Positions 37,114 through 49,200 are shown, numbered from the stretch's first letter. The stretch is 64,000 nucleotides of DNA from Solenopsis invicta (GCF_016802725.1 NC_052671.1:17126731-17190730); one strand, 5' to 3'. Made by a program: numbers and translations. Notes: generated from the letters alone by a model not told the origin.

Positions 37114-37189
37114 TATTTTTCGCAATAATTTCATTACAGTTTTTTCAGGGGGGAAAGGGTTAATATTTAATAATACGTGATATTATTTA

Positions 37190-37348
37190 TAGAGTTTTTC
37201 ACTGGGAAAACTAGTGCGCACTAAGTGTGCATTCACCGCTGGCAATTGGATGTTTCGGTTCGCGCAATGATGGTACCAACGAAAACGCCCAATTACCTGG
37301 AGCGAGTGCACACTCAGTACGCACTAGTTTTCCCAGTGTAAAACGCTA
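37190..37348. mobile_element. 159-base Harbinger-like MITE
   Basis: Ends TAGAGTTTTTCACTGGGAAA and the complement of TAGCGTTTTACACTGGGAAA continue as CTAGTGCG(C/T)ACT. TTA flanks each side (37187-37189, 37349-37351), and family F copy 1 lacks the insert. A three-base TTA target duplication fits PIF/Harbinger. Confidence 0.8.
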
Positions 37349-37594
37349 TTAATCTTGTTCAATTTAGAATTGTGTTATGACTGAAAATTATTTTCCTCAT
37401 TAAACTTGAGGAAAATATATAAAATCACACAGACAATACAAGCACAAAGACCTAGCTGCGATTGTGGAAGGCATTCTTGTTCAATTTGTAATAATTTTTT
37501 GTTACAAAAAAATATAAATTTTTCAATGTTTTTTAAGAAAAACTCAAATTTTTATATACTGTATCAGAGGTTTGGTCGGAAATAAGAAATGTTC

Positions 37595-38218
37595 TATACA
37601 GGGTGATTTAGAACGATCCATGTCTCTGTAAAAACGTATTCTTGAATAAATTTTGAGACGATTTTTCCTGTACAAAAATTTTGTCCGACGCTTACTTTTT
37701 GAATTATAAGAGGATAAAGTTAGCGAATCACGGGCCGTATATACATGGTAGACAAAGGCGGCGCAACTGACCGTCCGACGCAGGCGCTTACCCTAGAGTC
37801 CTATATAAAGAGAGAAGCGACATTGATGTCCGAAGCTCTGATTGGTAATCTGATTGATACTTGATTGGCTAAGCGAGCAGCCATATTGTGAACACAGCTG
37901 TTGCAGAATGATACGAATGGTGTTTGATGACGTTAGAGCGGTCCCAAAATGGCGGTGGAGGACTCAATTGGATACTGAAAGTTGTGGTGGGGGTTTGATG
38001 TCGCTTCTCTCTTTATATAGGACTCTAGCTTACCCGTGTCGGACGGTGAGTTGCGCCGCCTTTGTCTACCATGTGTACACAGCCCGTGATTCGCTAACTT
38101 TATCCTCATATAAAAGTAAGCGTTGGACAAAATTTTCGTACAGGAAAAATTGTCTCAGAATTTATCCAAGAACACGTCTTTACAGGGACATATGGGTCGT
38201 TCTGAATCACCCTGTATA
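37595..38218. mobile_element. Foldback element with TATACAGGGTGATT ends
   Basis: Arms of about 225 bases (37595-37826 and 37996-38218) start TATACAGGGTGATTTAGAAC and end with the complement. Both carry CCGACGC/GGCGCAACT and TATATAAAGAGAGAAGCGAC words. The 170-base GC-richer centre holds CAAAATGGCGGTGGAGG. A 148-codon open frame (37854-38300) crosses centre and arm but shows no domain; it is probably fortuitous. Confidence 0.8.
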
Positions 38219-38301
38219 TCTCAGAATTTTTTCAAATCGATCTAAACCTTTGTCTTTTCGTAATCAGAGCAAAATAAAAAAACAAGAAATTTCTGAATAA
38301 A

Positions 38302-38358
38302 ACATACATACATACATACATACATACATACATACATACATACATACATACATACATA
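38302..38358. repeat. CATA tetranucleotide microsatellite
   Basis: About 14 CATA units, ending at the TA where a mariner is inserted. Confidence 0.95.
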
Positions 38359-38393
38359 CGAGGTATGTTCGGAAAGTAAGGTTACATCAAATA

Positions 38394-39409
38394 GGGGAGA
38401 CCGGGGCAAATCGTTAGACCTTTTCTTCTTTTGTGTCTCCTGAGTCCTATATTAATTAAAAAAAAAAACATGAGCCGGTTTGAAAGATTGAACCTTCCCC
38501 TTCACAATGCTTATATAAATAGAACATGCAAGTGTACTTACTTTAAAGTACATATAAAAGTATCGACCAATGTCAAGAATTAAGAATAACCCTAAGCCCG
38601 GGGTAATTCGTAACTAGTCCGGAAATATTCCGAAATTTGTATTTTAAGTTGAAAGTCTGTAAAAAAGCTGTTGTTAAGACTTTTTTTTATTTAAAACAGG
38701 ATGTAGGTATACAAAAAACAAATGCAAACATACACGTTCGCATGTTCTTTTATGCCATCGGTGTGACAGATTTCCTAACCTCACAAGTGTCAATCTTTAA
38801 CGCTTTATAACTTTTTACCTGCTTAAGAGCGACGATTTTATATTCATATTCATGTTCTATGTACTAAAAGACACAATATTATCAAGTTTGAACTAAAATA
38901 ACTAAATCAATGAAGAACTTTACCTCAATGTTTAACTCTGCGTAGCGCAGACGTTCGTAACACAGCCAAAGGGTTACCCAACTTAGGTTAGGCGCTGCAA
39001 TCAGTATTAACGAATTGCCCCGGTGCTCGGTATTACGAATAGCCCCAACATCAACTGTGCGCATTATTGCGTATGATAGACAAAAATAGACATCATACAG
39101 CAAATAGTAAACACAAAATGTTTCAAATGCGTTCAACTGGACACGATACATTCAAAGTTTTCAAAAATCCTTATTATCTTATTTAAATTTCGAAGAAATG
39201 CCGACTATCAGAAATTACTTCGACTGTCGCAAAACACATTTTTCACTACTATGACTTCAATATGACGCCGTTACCAACAAATCTTTGTTAGCAACATCGT
39301 TACATTAGGACGTGTTTACAGTATTTAAAGTAAATTTTTAATATGTACCCATAAAAAGATATTTCCAATTATTGAATTACTCCGTCTAACGATTTGCCTC
39401 GGTCTCCCC
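38394..39409. mobile_element. Element J, GGGGAGACCGGGGCAAATCG ends
   Basis: The inverted tips are GGGGAGACCGGGGCAAATCG and, at the right, CGATTTGCCTCGGTCTCCCC. They are flanked by TA (38392-38393 and 39410-39411). The ~1-kb interior has no long frame; an 89-codon minus-strand frame (38882-39151) is not recognisable. A related tip occurs at 52811. Confidence 0.8.
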
Positions 39410-39474
39410 TATTACAAATCGAAAAATGTGAATTTATTTATGAAACTTACATGGAATGTTACGTAGGTATATAA

Positions 39475-39747
39475 TTATTTTTCAATATAGTCACTATTCA
39501 GTTCCTTACATTTAGTGAACCGCGGGAACAATTTTTTTATGCCCTCGTTGCACTCGTTTCCCGCCAACTTCTTCGACCATTCGTAGTCCGCGTTTTCTAC
39601 TTCCAAATCGAACGAAAATCGTTTTCTACTGAGATGCTCCTTTAGACAAGTGAAAAGGAAGAAATCAGAAGATGCAAAGTCCGAACTATAGAATGGATGG
39701 TTTAAAATATCCCACCCAAAAAGGTTGGAATGTTTTAAACCATCCAT
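39475..39747 (-). pseudogene. Mariner transposase C-terminal fragment
   Basis: The 90-codon frame reads GWDILNHPFYSSDFASSDFF, then LFTCLKEHLSRKRF, to LNSDYIEK and stop. It corresponds to the last ~90 residues of mariner transposases, including the third catalytic Asp region (normally SPDLAPSDFFLF). The upstream part is absent, so it is a dead fragment; its Met is internal. Confidence 0.9.
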
Positions 39748-39756
39748 CTCACTGTA

Positions 39757-40155
39757 CTGTAACTTTCAAGCAACACAACTCGAAAAGTACTTAATAAAAA
39801 TAAACTTTCTTATAGTGTTTTGGAAAAGTCTTGAAATAAGCTACAAGAATATGCAATAAAAAATATAGATTATTAGAGAAGTATCGATACCCTTTAATTA
39901 CAGAACTACCGATACTCTAATGTTGTATTTTTTATTACGTATTCTTATAGCTTATTTTGAGACTTTTTCAAAACACTACAAGAAAGTTTATTTTTCTTAA
40001 GTATTTTTCGAGTTGTGTTGCTTGAAAGTTATAGTACTCCGTAGCTTTCAAGCCTCACAACTCAGAAAGTATTCAACACAAATAAACTTCCTTGTAGTGT
40101 TTTGAAAAGGTCTCGAGATAAGCTACAAGAATATGTAATAAAAAGTTGGTAGTCC
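39757..40155. repeat. Palindrome plus extra half-copy
   Basis: CTTTCAAGCAACACAACTCG (39763) is mirrored by CGAGTTGTGTTGCTTGAAAG (to 40030), and a third, direct partial copy follows at 40045-40155. Shared words are AGCTACAAGAATATG and AGTGTTTTG(G)AAAAG. Non-coding foldback repeat. Confidence 0.75.
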
Positions 40156-41084
40156 CGTTTAAAAAATTGAAGGTGTCCTTCACGTAATCTTCAAGCAACT
40201 ATTCAAAGTTAAATTAATAACACCATCTTATAATGTAAATAATATAAATAATATATTAAATTAATATACATTTTCTTGTGAAAAATTCTATTAACTTTGC
40301 AAAAAAACCATTAGAACTAATATTGCATAATATTAAATTCGAATAGATTTCTAATCATTTCTAATAGTATTTTTTAGAATTTTTGATAGAATTTTTAAAG
40401 TAAGAAAATAGTGTTATAATACAATTTAAGTGTACATATATAAATAACATAAAAAGAATGTAATTTTGAAATTTAGATTCAAAAATAAACTAATGAAATG
40501 CACGTATCAACGTATTATATGTTAATTGTTAATTTTATTAAAGAAACATGCACAATTTATCTCCAAATTATGTCAAAATGTTATATTTCTTATGTCTTTT
40601 ACATAATATTTGTGTATATTACTTTGTAATTTATTCATTTTGTATTAAATTAGCACTTTGTGCATATGATTCGACAACTTTATCCTATAAATTTTTTCTC
40701 TTTAAAAAATTAAAGTCACTAGAATTAATTATAACACTTATATACAATTGTTTTTTAAACTAACATATACATACTATTTAAAAATGTTAAAGGGCACGTA
40801 AGAATTATTGAATAATTTTTTTGTACTTATAAAGAAATAAAAATTAACCTAGTAGCGTCATAATTCAACGTATGTAGAGAAGATGCCACAAAACAATAAT
40901 GCATGTATTATAAAATAGTGTAAACATAAAAATTTTGATTAACTTTTAGGACATGTAAAATGTGTTATATTTAATACAATCATTTACTTTGCAGACAATA
41001 TTGTACATCGTAAAGATTACGTTTTATATCTTTCATAAAGTTCAAAAACAGGAATATGTGTGCCGTTACTATTATGTTTTATAA
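40156..41084. other. AT-rich gene-free stretch
   Basis: No supported feature. The 71-codon open frame at 40548-40763 is hydrophobic, AT-driven and unrecognised. Confidence 0.5.
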
Positions 41085-41500
41085 TGATTTGATAATAATG
41101 TTACAAATTTTCATAACGGTAATGATAAGATCGATGGATTGGAATAGTCACTTTTGACAAGTTACTCGTTATCATTACGCGCTACTTATTGAAGAAAGTA
41201 ATTCTTAAGATGGAAGCATGAATTTTTGCATAAAGTATAAGAGAATTAACTAATCAAGGTCCTTTATTTCTATCTTGGGAAGAGAAAGGATTCTGATTGG
41301 CAAATTCTCTTATGCATTATGAGTTATGCAAAAGTCTGCACATTCTCGGCTTTAATTTCGTTACCTAATGAATCAACTAACGAGTTACTTTTTTACAATG
41401 AGTAACGCGTAATGATAATGAGTTGTCAAAAGTGACACAATTTCAATCCTAGCATTACCATTGAGAAAAATTGTAACATTATTATAATATGATTATTATA
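41085..41500. mobile_element. Foldback element with TAATGATAACGAGT arms
   Basis: Left GTCACTTTTGACAAGTTACTCG and ATCATTACGCG are mirrored on the right (ACGCGTAATGATAATGAGTTG, then TGTCAAAAGTGAC). Outer arms extend to ATAATGTTACAAATTTT. The loop contains a smaller inverted pair around TGCATAA. Non-coding. Confidence 0.7.
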
Positions 41501-42118
41501 AAAATATGTAAAAGAATATAAAAACGATAATTTGTTACTTATAACGTGTTTTCTGTTTCTGCTCGGAAACTATCCATTATTGATATCTATGATACTTTCT
41601 GTTCATCACATTAGAAACTTAGAAACTATAATTAATATATCATACGTGAAAACCACCTTAATTTACCAGGATTCAATTTTTCTATATAATTAATCCGCGG
41701 TTCAGTTTCATAACTATATGTGTTGAAAAATTTAACTGATACTAATTTCTCCGATAGGTACATTGTAAAAATATTACACAATAATGGTATAAAGATAAAA
41801 ATTTTGCAATAATTACACTAAGATATATCACAATGTAGCAATTTGTTGAAATAAAATTTTTAAATTATATTTGTCAAAGATTAGAAAAATTTAAATTTGA
41901 AATATATATTTTGTAATTATTTAACAAACCATTTTATTCTTTATTATATCATATAAAATTTTTCTATCCATTTTCCATTTTTCCTGAATATGTAATATTT
42001 TATACTGCAATATTTCTATACTATAATTTAAAAATAATTGTTTATTTTTGTAAGCATATACGAGGTGTGTTAGAAAAGTAATGAGACTGATTCTTTTGTA
42101 ACTATAAATTTTATTTTT

Positions 42119-42556
42119 TTACACTTCAAAGTTGTTCCCTTTAAAATAGTGCCCTTGGGCAGTTACACAGTGACGGAGACGTTGTTTCCAATCTTCATAG
42201 CAATTCTGGAAGGCTTCTGCTGGAACACCTTTCCGCTTGTCGATTACGCTCTTTTGGATATTATATAAAGTACAAAGTGACGCTCTTTTAAATGGTTTTT
42301 GAGCCGGTAGAATAAAAAAAGTCACAGGGACTAAGATCCGGCAAATAAAAGAGTTGAGGAACTACAGGAATGCTGTTTCTTGCCAAAAATTCATTGATGG
42401 AGATTGCCATGGTGCAGCATCCCTTGTGCGTGCAATGCCTGGTCGTGCACGTGCCATCTTTTTCCTGAGTCTTTTAACGACTTCCCGATAAAAAGTTTGA
42501 TTAACAGTTTGTCCTGGAGGCACAAATTCTTTGTGGACGATCTCCCGATTGTCCAG
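42119..42556 (-). pseudogene. Mariner transposase, central and C-terminal part
   Basis: The minus strand reads DNREIVHKEFVPPGQTVNQ, TFYREVVKRLRKKMARARPG, then the second catalytic region with the Asp lost (HHGN where HHDN is usual). Frameshifts follow, then INEFLAKK, and it ends CYEDWKQRLRHC to YFKGNNFEV. At least two frame changes break it. Confidence 0.88.
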
Positions 42557-42700
42557 AATATCCAGAAAAGCGTAACCGACAAGCTCAAAGGTTTTCCAGT
42601 AAAAGTCTTTCAGAACTGCTACGAAGACTGAGAACAACGCCTCCGTCGCTGTGTAACTGCCCAAGGACACTATTTTGAAGGGAACAACTTTGATGTGTAA
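42557..42700 (+). pseudogene. Inverted duplicate of mariner transposase C-terminus
   Basis: The plus strand reads NIQKSVTDKLKGFPVKVFQN, then CYED, a stop codon, EQRLRRCVTAQGHYFEGNNF and DV with stop. It is a diverged sister of the minus-strand C-terminus in the same element, joined head to head with it. Confidence 0.85.
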
Positions 42701-43111
42701 AAAAAAGTAAAATTCATGGTTACAAAAAATCTATCTCATTACTTTTTTAATACACCTCATATATGAATTAATTATATTTCTAAACGTTTTATACATAATA
42801 TAGCTACAAAATTTTTTTTAATTACTAAACAATTTTTTCAACTTTAATTTTGCAAGTATACCAGTAAGTAAGATAATACACTATGTTTTGTTATAACCTT
42901 GTCAAAATTAATTGGACAAACAGTTGTTAATATTTTGTAAAATATTTTGTAAAAAGTCAGTACTTTTAAATCTATTTTTATAATAAATGTGCCTACAAAT
43001 TGCAAGTTGTTATTTTTATACAAAATTTTGTCAAATTATTTAATAAATGTCATTCTATCGAGACTTATTTGATTACAAAAAAAATGTAATTGTTTAGAAA
43101 TATGTACTAAA

Positions 43112-43456
43112 ATGAATGAATTCATGACGATTCCAAGAATGTTAAAAAAAGATGAGAGGATCGGTTGTTTATCTAGCATCAGTATCTGGCATTATATTGG
43201 CCGAGGGAAGTCACGATCGCAAGAGATCGTTAGAATTGACACGGAGTGGCGAGGGCTACTGGTATCGACAGGCCTCAACGATCAGGCCGTCAGCGTCTAT
43301 CACGGTTTTGAATCGAGTTCGATGTTACATTCACAAAATCTCCTTACGGATGTGGACCGGCGGCGTGCAACGGGAATTTCATCAGCTGATGACATTATCG
43401 CTTACGCAAGCATTATGGTACAATCAATAGGATACGAATATATTTTAACTGTTTAG
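43112..43456 (+). CDS. Unrecognised open frame, 114 codons, doubtful
   Basis: It reads MNEFMTIPRMLKKDERIGCL to IGYEYILTV in a locally GC-richer patch. A second frame overlaps it at 43152-43430. No domain, splice pattern or neighbour supports a function. The absence from the repeat families is the only point in its favour; it may equally be a non-coding conserved patch. Confidence 0.15.
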   Translation: MNEFMTIPRMLKKDERIGCLSSISIWHYIGRGKSRSQEIVRIDTEWRGLLVSTGLNDQAVSVYHGFESSSMLHSQNLLTDVDRRRATGISSADDIIAYASIMVQSIGYEYILTV

Positions 43457-44450
43457 CAGAATCCGAAATTAGCTTGCATAAATGAGAAAAAAATATCAAT
43501 CGTTATTTAGCAAAATACTATTGTAACAATATCTGCGATTATTATTTTTTATTCAGAACGGTACAAAGGAGTTAATTTGTGGAATGTACTTGGTTACACG
43601 AAAACTTTTCAATGCGGTACTAAATTTTTGTAGTTACAATGGTTCTCCCCTGAGTTTACTTTACTTAAGTTGTTGTCGCTGTTGTGAACTTTTCTTTCTT
43701 TTTTATTGAAGTTTATATCGCTTTAAATAGTAAGTATCAATTTTCACACAACAGATGTTGTGTGAAATGTAATATTTCTTTTTGTAATGTAATATTTTTT
43801 TCTAATATTAGAAACAAGTATTTATACATACATTAATCCTCAAAAGCTACTGTGGATGAATTTTTGCTCAAAAATTAATTCTAGTACAGTTTTTGTTATT
43901 AAATTTTAATAATTTAAAATAACATTTAATAAAATTTTTTGCGTTAAAAGTGTCAGTTTAAGTGCAGAAGTTAGAATAACTAAACTAGCACTATTCTAAT
44001 ACAATTTATATGTATGTATAGCAATTTATTAAATAGGCTTTACAAAAATGCAAAAAAAATGAATGATAGTATAAGAAAAAATATGAGTGGCATTATAGAG
44101 TTACGGTATTTGGGCTAAAGGCTCATTTAACACATTAGTGATAGATAAATTCAATAGATGTATCGAGAAGATAAAACATGTATATAAAACATTTTTTTTT
44201 CTAAATAATTACAAAATTACAATTTTTACTGATCTTCACATGTGAAACAGTATCTGAAATAATTTTTCTGTTACTCGTTTAAATAAGAAGAACATGACCA
44301 AAAAGACCTGATATAATAATTAAATTATAAACAAAATTCTTTTATAGAATTATTTCAAAACTATATTCTTTTATTATTATTTATTATACGCATCTTCGAC
44401 GTGCATTCTTTTAATTCTATCATTACCGATTGTTTCGATAAATATTGCCA

Positions 44451-44536
44451 TATACTTCAGTGGTTGAAGTGATTAATTATAAGACATCCGCCCAGAAAAG
44501 TTAGGAGGTTTCAGATTCGATCCTTGGATGAAGTGT
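44451..44536 (+). repeat. tRNA-derived pseudogene or SINE head
   Basis: TACTTCAGTGGTTGAAGTG gives an A-box-like D-arm and TTTCAGATTCGATCCTTGG a B-box-like T-arm about 45 bases on. ACTTC and GAAGT can pair as acceptor stem. The anticodon arm is irregular. What follows (GTTATTTTTCGCAACAGAAT, later TTGTTCAATTTAAAACTATG) matches family F flanks, which links the tRNA-like halves of family F to this sequence. Confidence 0.55.
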
Positions 44537-45288
44537 TATTTTTCGCAACAGAATTTTTACAATGAGAAGGAGGTGGATAATAGATATCTGTTACCATCAT
44601 TATAATTAAATTATCAATTTAGCACTGTGATATTATTATTTTTGTTCAATTTAAAACTATGTTTCAAGACTACGCCAAATAAATTTTTAGTCTTGTTTGT
44701 TTACCAAAGCTAGATCTGTATGTCAATATTTCTTGTATCAGTACAAAGATTCAGATCAAATAAAGCATATCTTTAATTAATATTGTTTTCACACATCTAT
44801 CTACCCTTTTCTATTCATTTCAATTCATTATTTTGAATAAATGATTAATGTAAAATAGATATTAAATTAATATTGATAAATGTTAAAAAAATAAAAAGTA
44901 ATAGCTGAAATAGGACCGATAAAATTGTCAAATAAAGATATCATGATTCTTTCATAAAGCTGAAAGAGCCATTATCGATCAACAACAGATCTTGGTGTTT
45001 AATAATTTTTCATATGAATTTTTATACAATTACTAAATCAAACTGCTATTTTTGCGATAAATTCTTTACAGTGTTTTAAAGACTTGTTAGCATTAAAATA
45101 TTATTAAATTGCTTTATAATTTAAAGGGGGATGGTAAGGTTTAAAATTTTAAAAAATCTTTTTTTTCTACATTTTCCAATAGTATGATTTTTAAAAATAA
45201 TTTCTTGTTTGTTTTTTTTTTTTAAATTGGCACAATTAAGTTTAGTAACGAGATTCTGTAACTCTTAACGACAATCTCAATATCGTTA

Positions 45289-46214
45289 TAGAGAAAAAAA
45301 GGATAATATGGTACCTATTTTTATTTTATTGAACAACTTTGTTTATAATTAATATTTTCTATTGAAACTTGAACAATTATATTCGTCAGAGTGTTATTTG
45401 ACAGATTATAGACTCAAAGTAATGAAATATTTATTATTTAGGACATGATTTATAAACATCTAATACACTGTATAATCGGTGGAAGAAAAAAAAAGTAGTT
45501 GTAATATCACTATCCATAAAAATAATTTTAAAAAATTAGTTTAGTTTAAAAGAAACCTTGTTACAAAATTATTTATTTTTATTTTTCATCGTTTAAAATT
45601 TTCCTGATTTAGAATTTTCCTGCGTTCAAAAGCTTTAGAAATACCATTAGAAATTTTATTAAAAATATCATTTTATCCCTGTTTAACATTAAACAATAAG
45701 CATAAAATGATGTCTCTAATGTTTCTAAACACCGCTCTTTAGAATGACAATCGATTTATCGAAGAAATATTTCGATATAAAAATTTCGCTTAAAAAACCA
45801 TATTAACAAAATTGCATGTTATTGTTTTAACTTTGTATAACTCGAAATGTGTACGGCCAAATAAAAAGTTAAATAACACAAAAACACTCGAGTGTATGTA
45901 CCTTCGTGTGATAATACACTCAAGTTTAAGAATAATGAGGAAGTATGAGTAATTAAAGATTGAAGGTGTACCTTGGAAAAGTTTGGAAGTGCTCAAAAAT
46001 AAAAATGCCTTATAACAATTGTCAGTCATTATGTATTGGCATATTAGCATCACTAAAAAACGGCGGGATACTAAACGAATAACTCCATAAGCAATTGTTA
46101 GAATACGTTACCTAATAACGGAATAATTTATATGAAATAAATATTAAAATTTCGAATAAATATTAAATAATAGCCGTGTTGTTGACAGTAGCCATAATAC
46201 CCTCTTCTCCTCTA
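45289..46214. mobile_element. Family D element, copy 2
   Basis: Ends TAGAGAAAAAAAGGATAATATGG and the complement of TAGAGGAGAAGAGGGTATTATGG. It is collinear with D copies at 13708 and 50367 and carries an extra ~47 bases at 46124-46170. An 87-codon minus-strand frame (45790-46053) recurs, decayed, in copy 3 and has no known domain. Confidence 0.85.
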
Positions 46215-49200
46215 TCATTAAAAAAAATCTTCAGAAAATTATAAACTTAATTTAAGAATAAAAAAAAAAGCATTTCTCCCCATCTCGCCCGACGAATAAG
46301 ACAAAATAGGAAGAAATGTCTTTTTTTATTTAGCTCTAAAAGTTATGCATTATTTCTTCTGACCACTTTCCTCAATCCGTCTTACGTTGATAATTTCTAA
46401 CCATCCTACAACATAAAGAAAAAACGATGAAAATAGTGCTGTCCTTCAAAGGAAAATTAATTCCACTTTGCTGTTAGGTAGTATTAAACAAAAGCTAAAA
46501 GTAAAACTTTAAAAACGTAAATACAAAAACAAAATAAAAAGTGTCTTCCATCAGATGGTATAGCATCTTATATTTTATAATATTGTTTCGTAACATTTTG
46601 TAACAATTAATGTTTTTTATAACACAATATAACATAATCTAAGAAAATATTACATTGTATTGAATGTCTCAGAACCACTTATGTAGTCGAAAAATTAATG
46701 ATTTTTTTTTTGTCGATTTATACACCTTAACTGATTTCGTTGTTCTGCAGCCAATAAGTTTTTTTTTCAATTCATTCATCAACCGGGACACTCGATGATA
46801 TTAGTTTTCACAGATGAGATTATCAGACACAAGTCTGTTTAGACAATATCCGATTCTCCACGTCGCTAATTGGCTGTCTAAAGAAAAAAATTGCGCTGTG
46901 AATGGTTGTGGTCAATTACCAGACAGAATGCGCTGTGCATATAATTAGGTACTCTACTTTCCTTTGCAAAACATCTTGCCCCTTCTCGTCTAATCAAAAT
47001 GATATCAATTTTCTAAACACCGACTTTAGTTTGTAATTGTGTTTCAAATAATCGGCGCATAGATTGTATGTACTGGTAATTGTTCACTGGTAAAAATTAA
47101 CACGAAAAATTCTTTACAGTTTGTCTGGGAAGAGATTTCATATATGTTTCTAAAGCATTAATATTACATATTCTGATTTCGTAATTGTGTTTCAAATCCG
47201 ATTTCAAATACACGGCATGCAGTTGGAGATTTTAAAAATTAAAAATTATTATTCGGCACTAAAAACCGCTGACACAAGTTTTCTGATCCCATGATGAAAA
47301 ATATTATTAGGCACTAAGGTTCTGTTGTCGCAGATTGCGCTCTTTCACTTTTGTTCTTCTTTTTAAATAAATACCTCCATAAATCATTATTTTTAATAAG
47401 TAATTTATATGAAATAAATATTAAAATTTCGAATAAATGTTAAATAAATTTGTTTTCCAATCATATTCAATGTAACTGATTAATTAATGTAACATAAATA
47501 TTAAATTAATGTTAAGTAGTATAAATGTTAAATAGAAGCTTTTTTAATTAATCATTGTAAATAAATTTTAATGCCAAATAAATATGAAATAAACGTTAAA
47601 TAAATGTTTAATAAATGCTTAATAAATAGATATTTTCATAAATAAATTGTACAATATACATATAACTAATAAAAAGAAATATTAAAAAAGATTTAAAAAA
47701 CATTGCCTACTGATTGAAATATTACATATTGTATTTAAATAACATAAACTGTGTCTTAAGATATAATATTATTACTGTTATTGAAATTAACGCCTATTAT
47801 GTTAGTTTTATCGTGTATAATATACATTGGATATCTGATTCACAAGAAATAAAAGATTCGTATTTTTTTTTTTTAAATTCTGTTTTCAAGTCTACAGAAA
47901 CAATAATCTCGGCATAGAATAAACATAAAATAATAATTCCAATTTCGAAGAAATTTTCAGAAATGTAGGCAATGATTCAACGAAGTTGGGGCTCGCCGTT
48001 GTGTATTATTTCAAGTTTCTGATCTTTCATCTGCGCGCTGAACTTTTCATATAAAATAATCTATCTGCATTTCGAATAACATTTATTTTTTGCGTGCAAT
48101 AATCCTCCATTTCTGCAAAGTACTGAACTTAAAAATAGTATCATTGTTTTATTTAATCGTCGTAGAAGTCTCATAGATTATTGAAATGTGGAGAGAAATG
48201 TGTAGAATAAATAATATATCCTCTTGTGCACGATAGAAGTGGAGGAAGCTCAACTTCAATGACATATTCTAATAACGAATTAAAATTAAAGGTCCGTGGA
48301 GCTTTGATTTCTTATTGTAATGTGTAATGTGATGTTTTCGATGTGGTAAAGCTATGTGATGTTTATAGCCGCTATTTCGACATTCCGAAATTTACATTTT
48401 CGCTATAGTGAATGTATAGCGAATAGAGTTTACAACCGTTGTGTCGTTTTACATTAAATCAAACTGGCAGAAAATCATTAAAAGGTAATACGATCATTAA
48501 AGTACTGAAAGCGACAATCGAGGTGAAACTAGTAATTCGTTTCGCCAATAGGATTTTCAGTGATCTTCTCATTAAATTCTCATTGAATTTTATCTGTTGG
48601 TTCGTAAACAGTTTGCTATCTAATAGCTTTATTATATTTTACCAAGGTGTTTTGCCGATACTGTTACTTCAAATATAACGTAGTTTTATTTTCTTCATTT
48701 AATATAATAACTGATGTATTATTACAACATCATGTTATATTATTAATAAAGTATTGATAATGATATTTTCACCTTCATATTTTCACTACTTCCGAAGTGC
48801 TGAAAGTCTTGATTTTTTCTAGCGTATATATCAATTCTGAAATATTCTAACAAGAAAAATTTAACTCAAAAGTTCAAAAAGTTATAAAACTTTACAAATA
48901 CATAGAGGATATCCATTGTGAATTCTAATCAACTATTTTTCTGCTATTCAAATTCACCCTGAAGGGTTAAATTCAATTTTCCTAAAAGTTGGTCCAGTTC
49001 TTGTTTTTGTTTTATAGTTAAACAATTATTAACATTTAAATCAGTCTTCTAATCAATAAATTTCATTAAAAGAAATAAATTTTTTTCATAAAATGTTGTA
49101 TTATCTTTTGTTGTTTAATAATAAAATGAAAATAGAAAAATGAATCAATTTTCAGAGACTAAAAAAGAATTTATTAAATGTCAAAATAACTTCTAGGTGT

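Larger units (their letters stand above)
36670..37490. mobile_element. Family F element, copy 2, with tRNA-like hairpin and nested MITE
   Basis: Inverted ends TACAAATTGAACGAGAATGCC (36736) and their complement (to 37490) match copy 1 at 25715. It gained a hairpin of tRNA-like 3' halves (36961-37113) and a 159-base MITE (37190-37348). ATTTTTCGCAATAATTTCATTACAG and AGGGTTAATATTTAATAATACG flank the hairpin on both sides in inverted form. The 60-codon open frames at the left arm are by-products. Confidence 0.75.
38359..39747 (-). mobile_element. 5'-truncated mariner split by another element
   Basis: A mariner terminal repeat CGAGGTATGTTCGGAAAGTA starts at 38359 after the TA of the CATA microsatellite. 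Element J (38394-39409) separates it from the 3' part of the transposase on the minus strand (39475-39747). The N-terminal half and far end are missing. Confidence 0.8.
42061..42759. mobile_element. Palindromic mariner derivative
   Basis: Mariner ends CGAGGTGTGTTAGAAAAGTAA (42061) and the complement of TGAGGTGTATTAAAAAAGTAA (42759) sit between TA dinucleotides. Both ends are followed by the 3' end of a transposase gene pointing inwards. The minus strand holds the segment from REIVHKEFVPPGQTVNQ to KGNNFEV and stop. The plus strand holds a second, inverted C-terminus (NIQKSVTDKLKG to EGNNFDV, stop at 42698). The junction is near 42556. So the element has two 3' ends and no 5' end. Confidence 0.88.
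42760..45288. other. Gene-free stretch with unexplained open frames and a tRNA-like scrap
   Basis: Around 43112-43456 (+) a GC-richer patch has two overlapping open frames (114 and 92 codons). The shorter, MRGSVVYLASVSGIILAEGS, looks superficially like a signal peptide, but neither frame matches a family I know. A tRNA-derived scrap lies at 44451-44536. The rest is AT-rich without features. Confidence 0.4.

Noticed and set aside
37854..38300. 148-codon open frame
   Set aside because: It starts in the centre of a foldback element and runs through its inverted arm; no domain is visible, so it is probably fortuitous.
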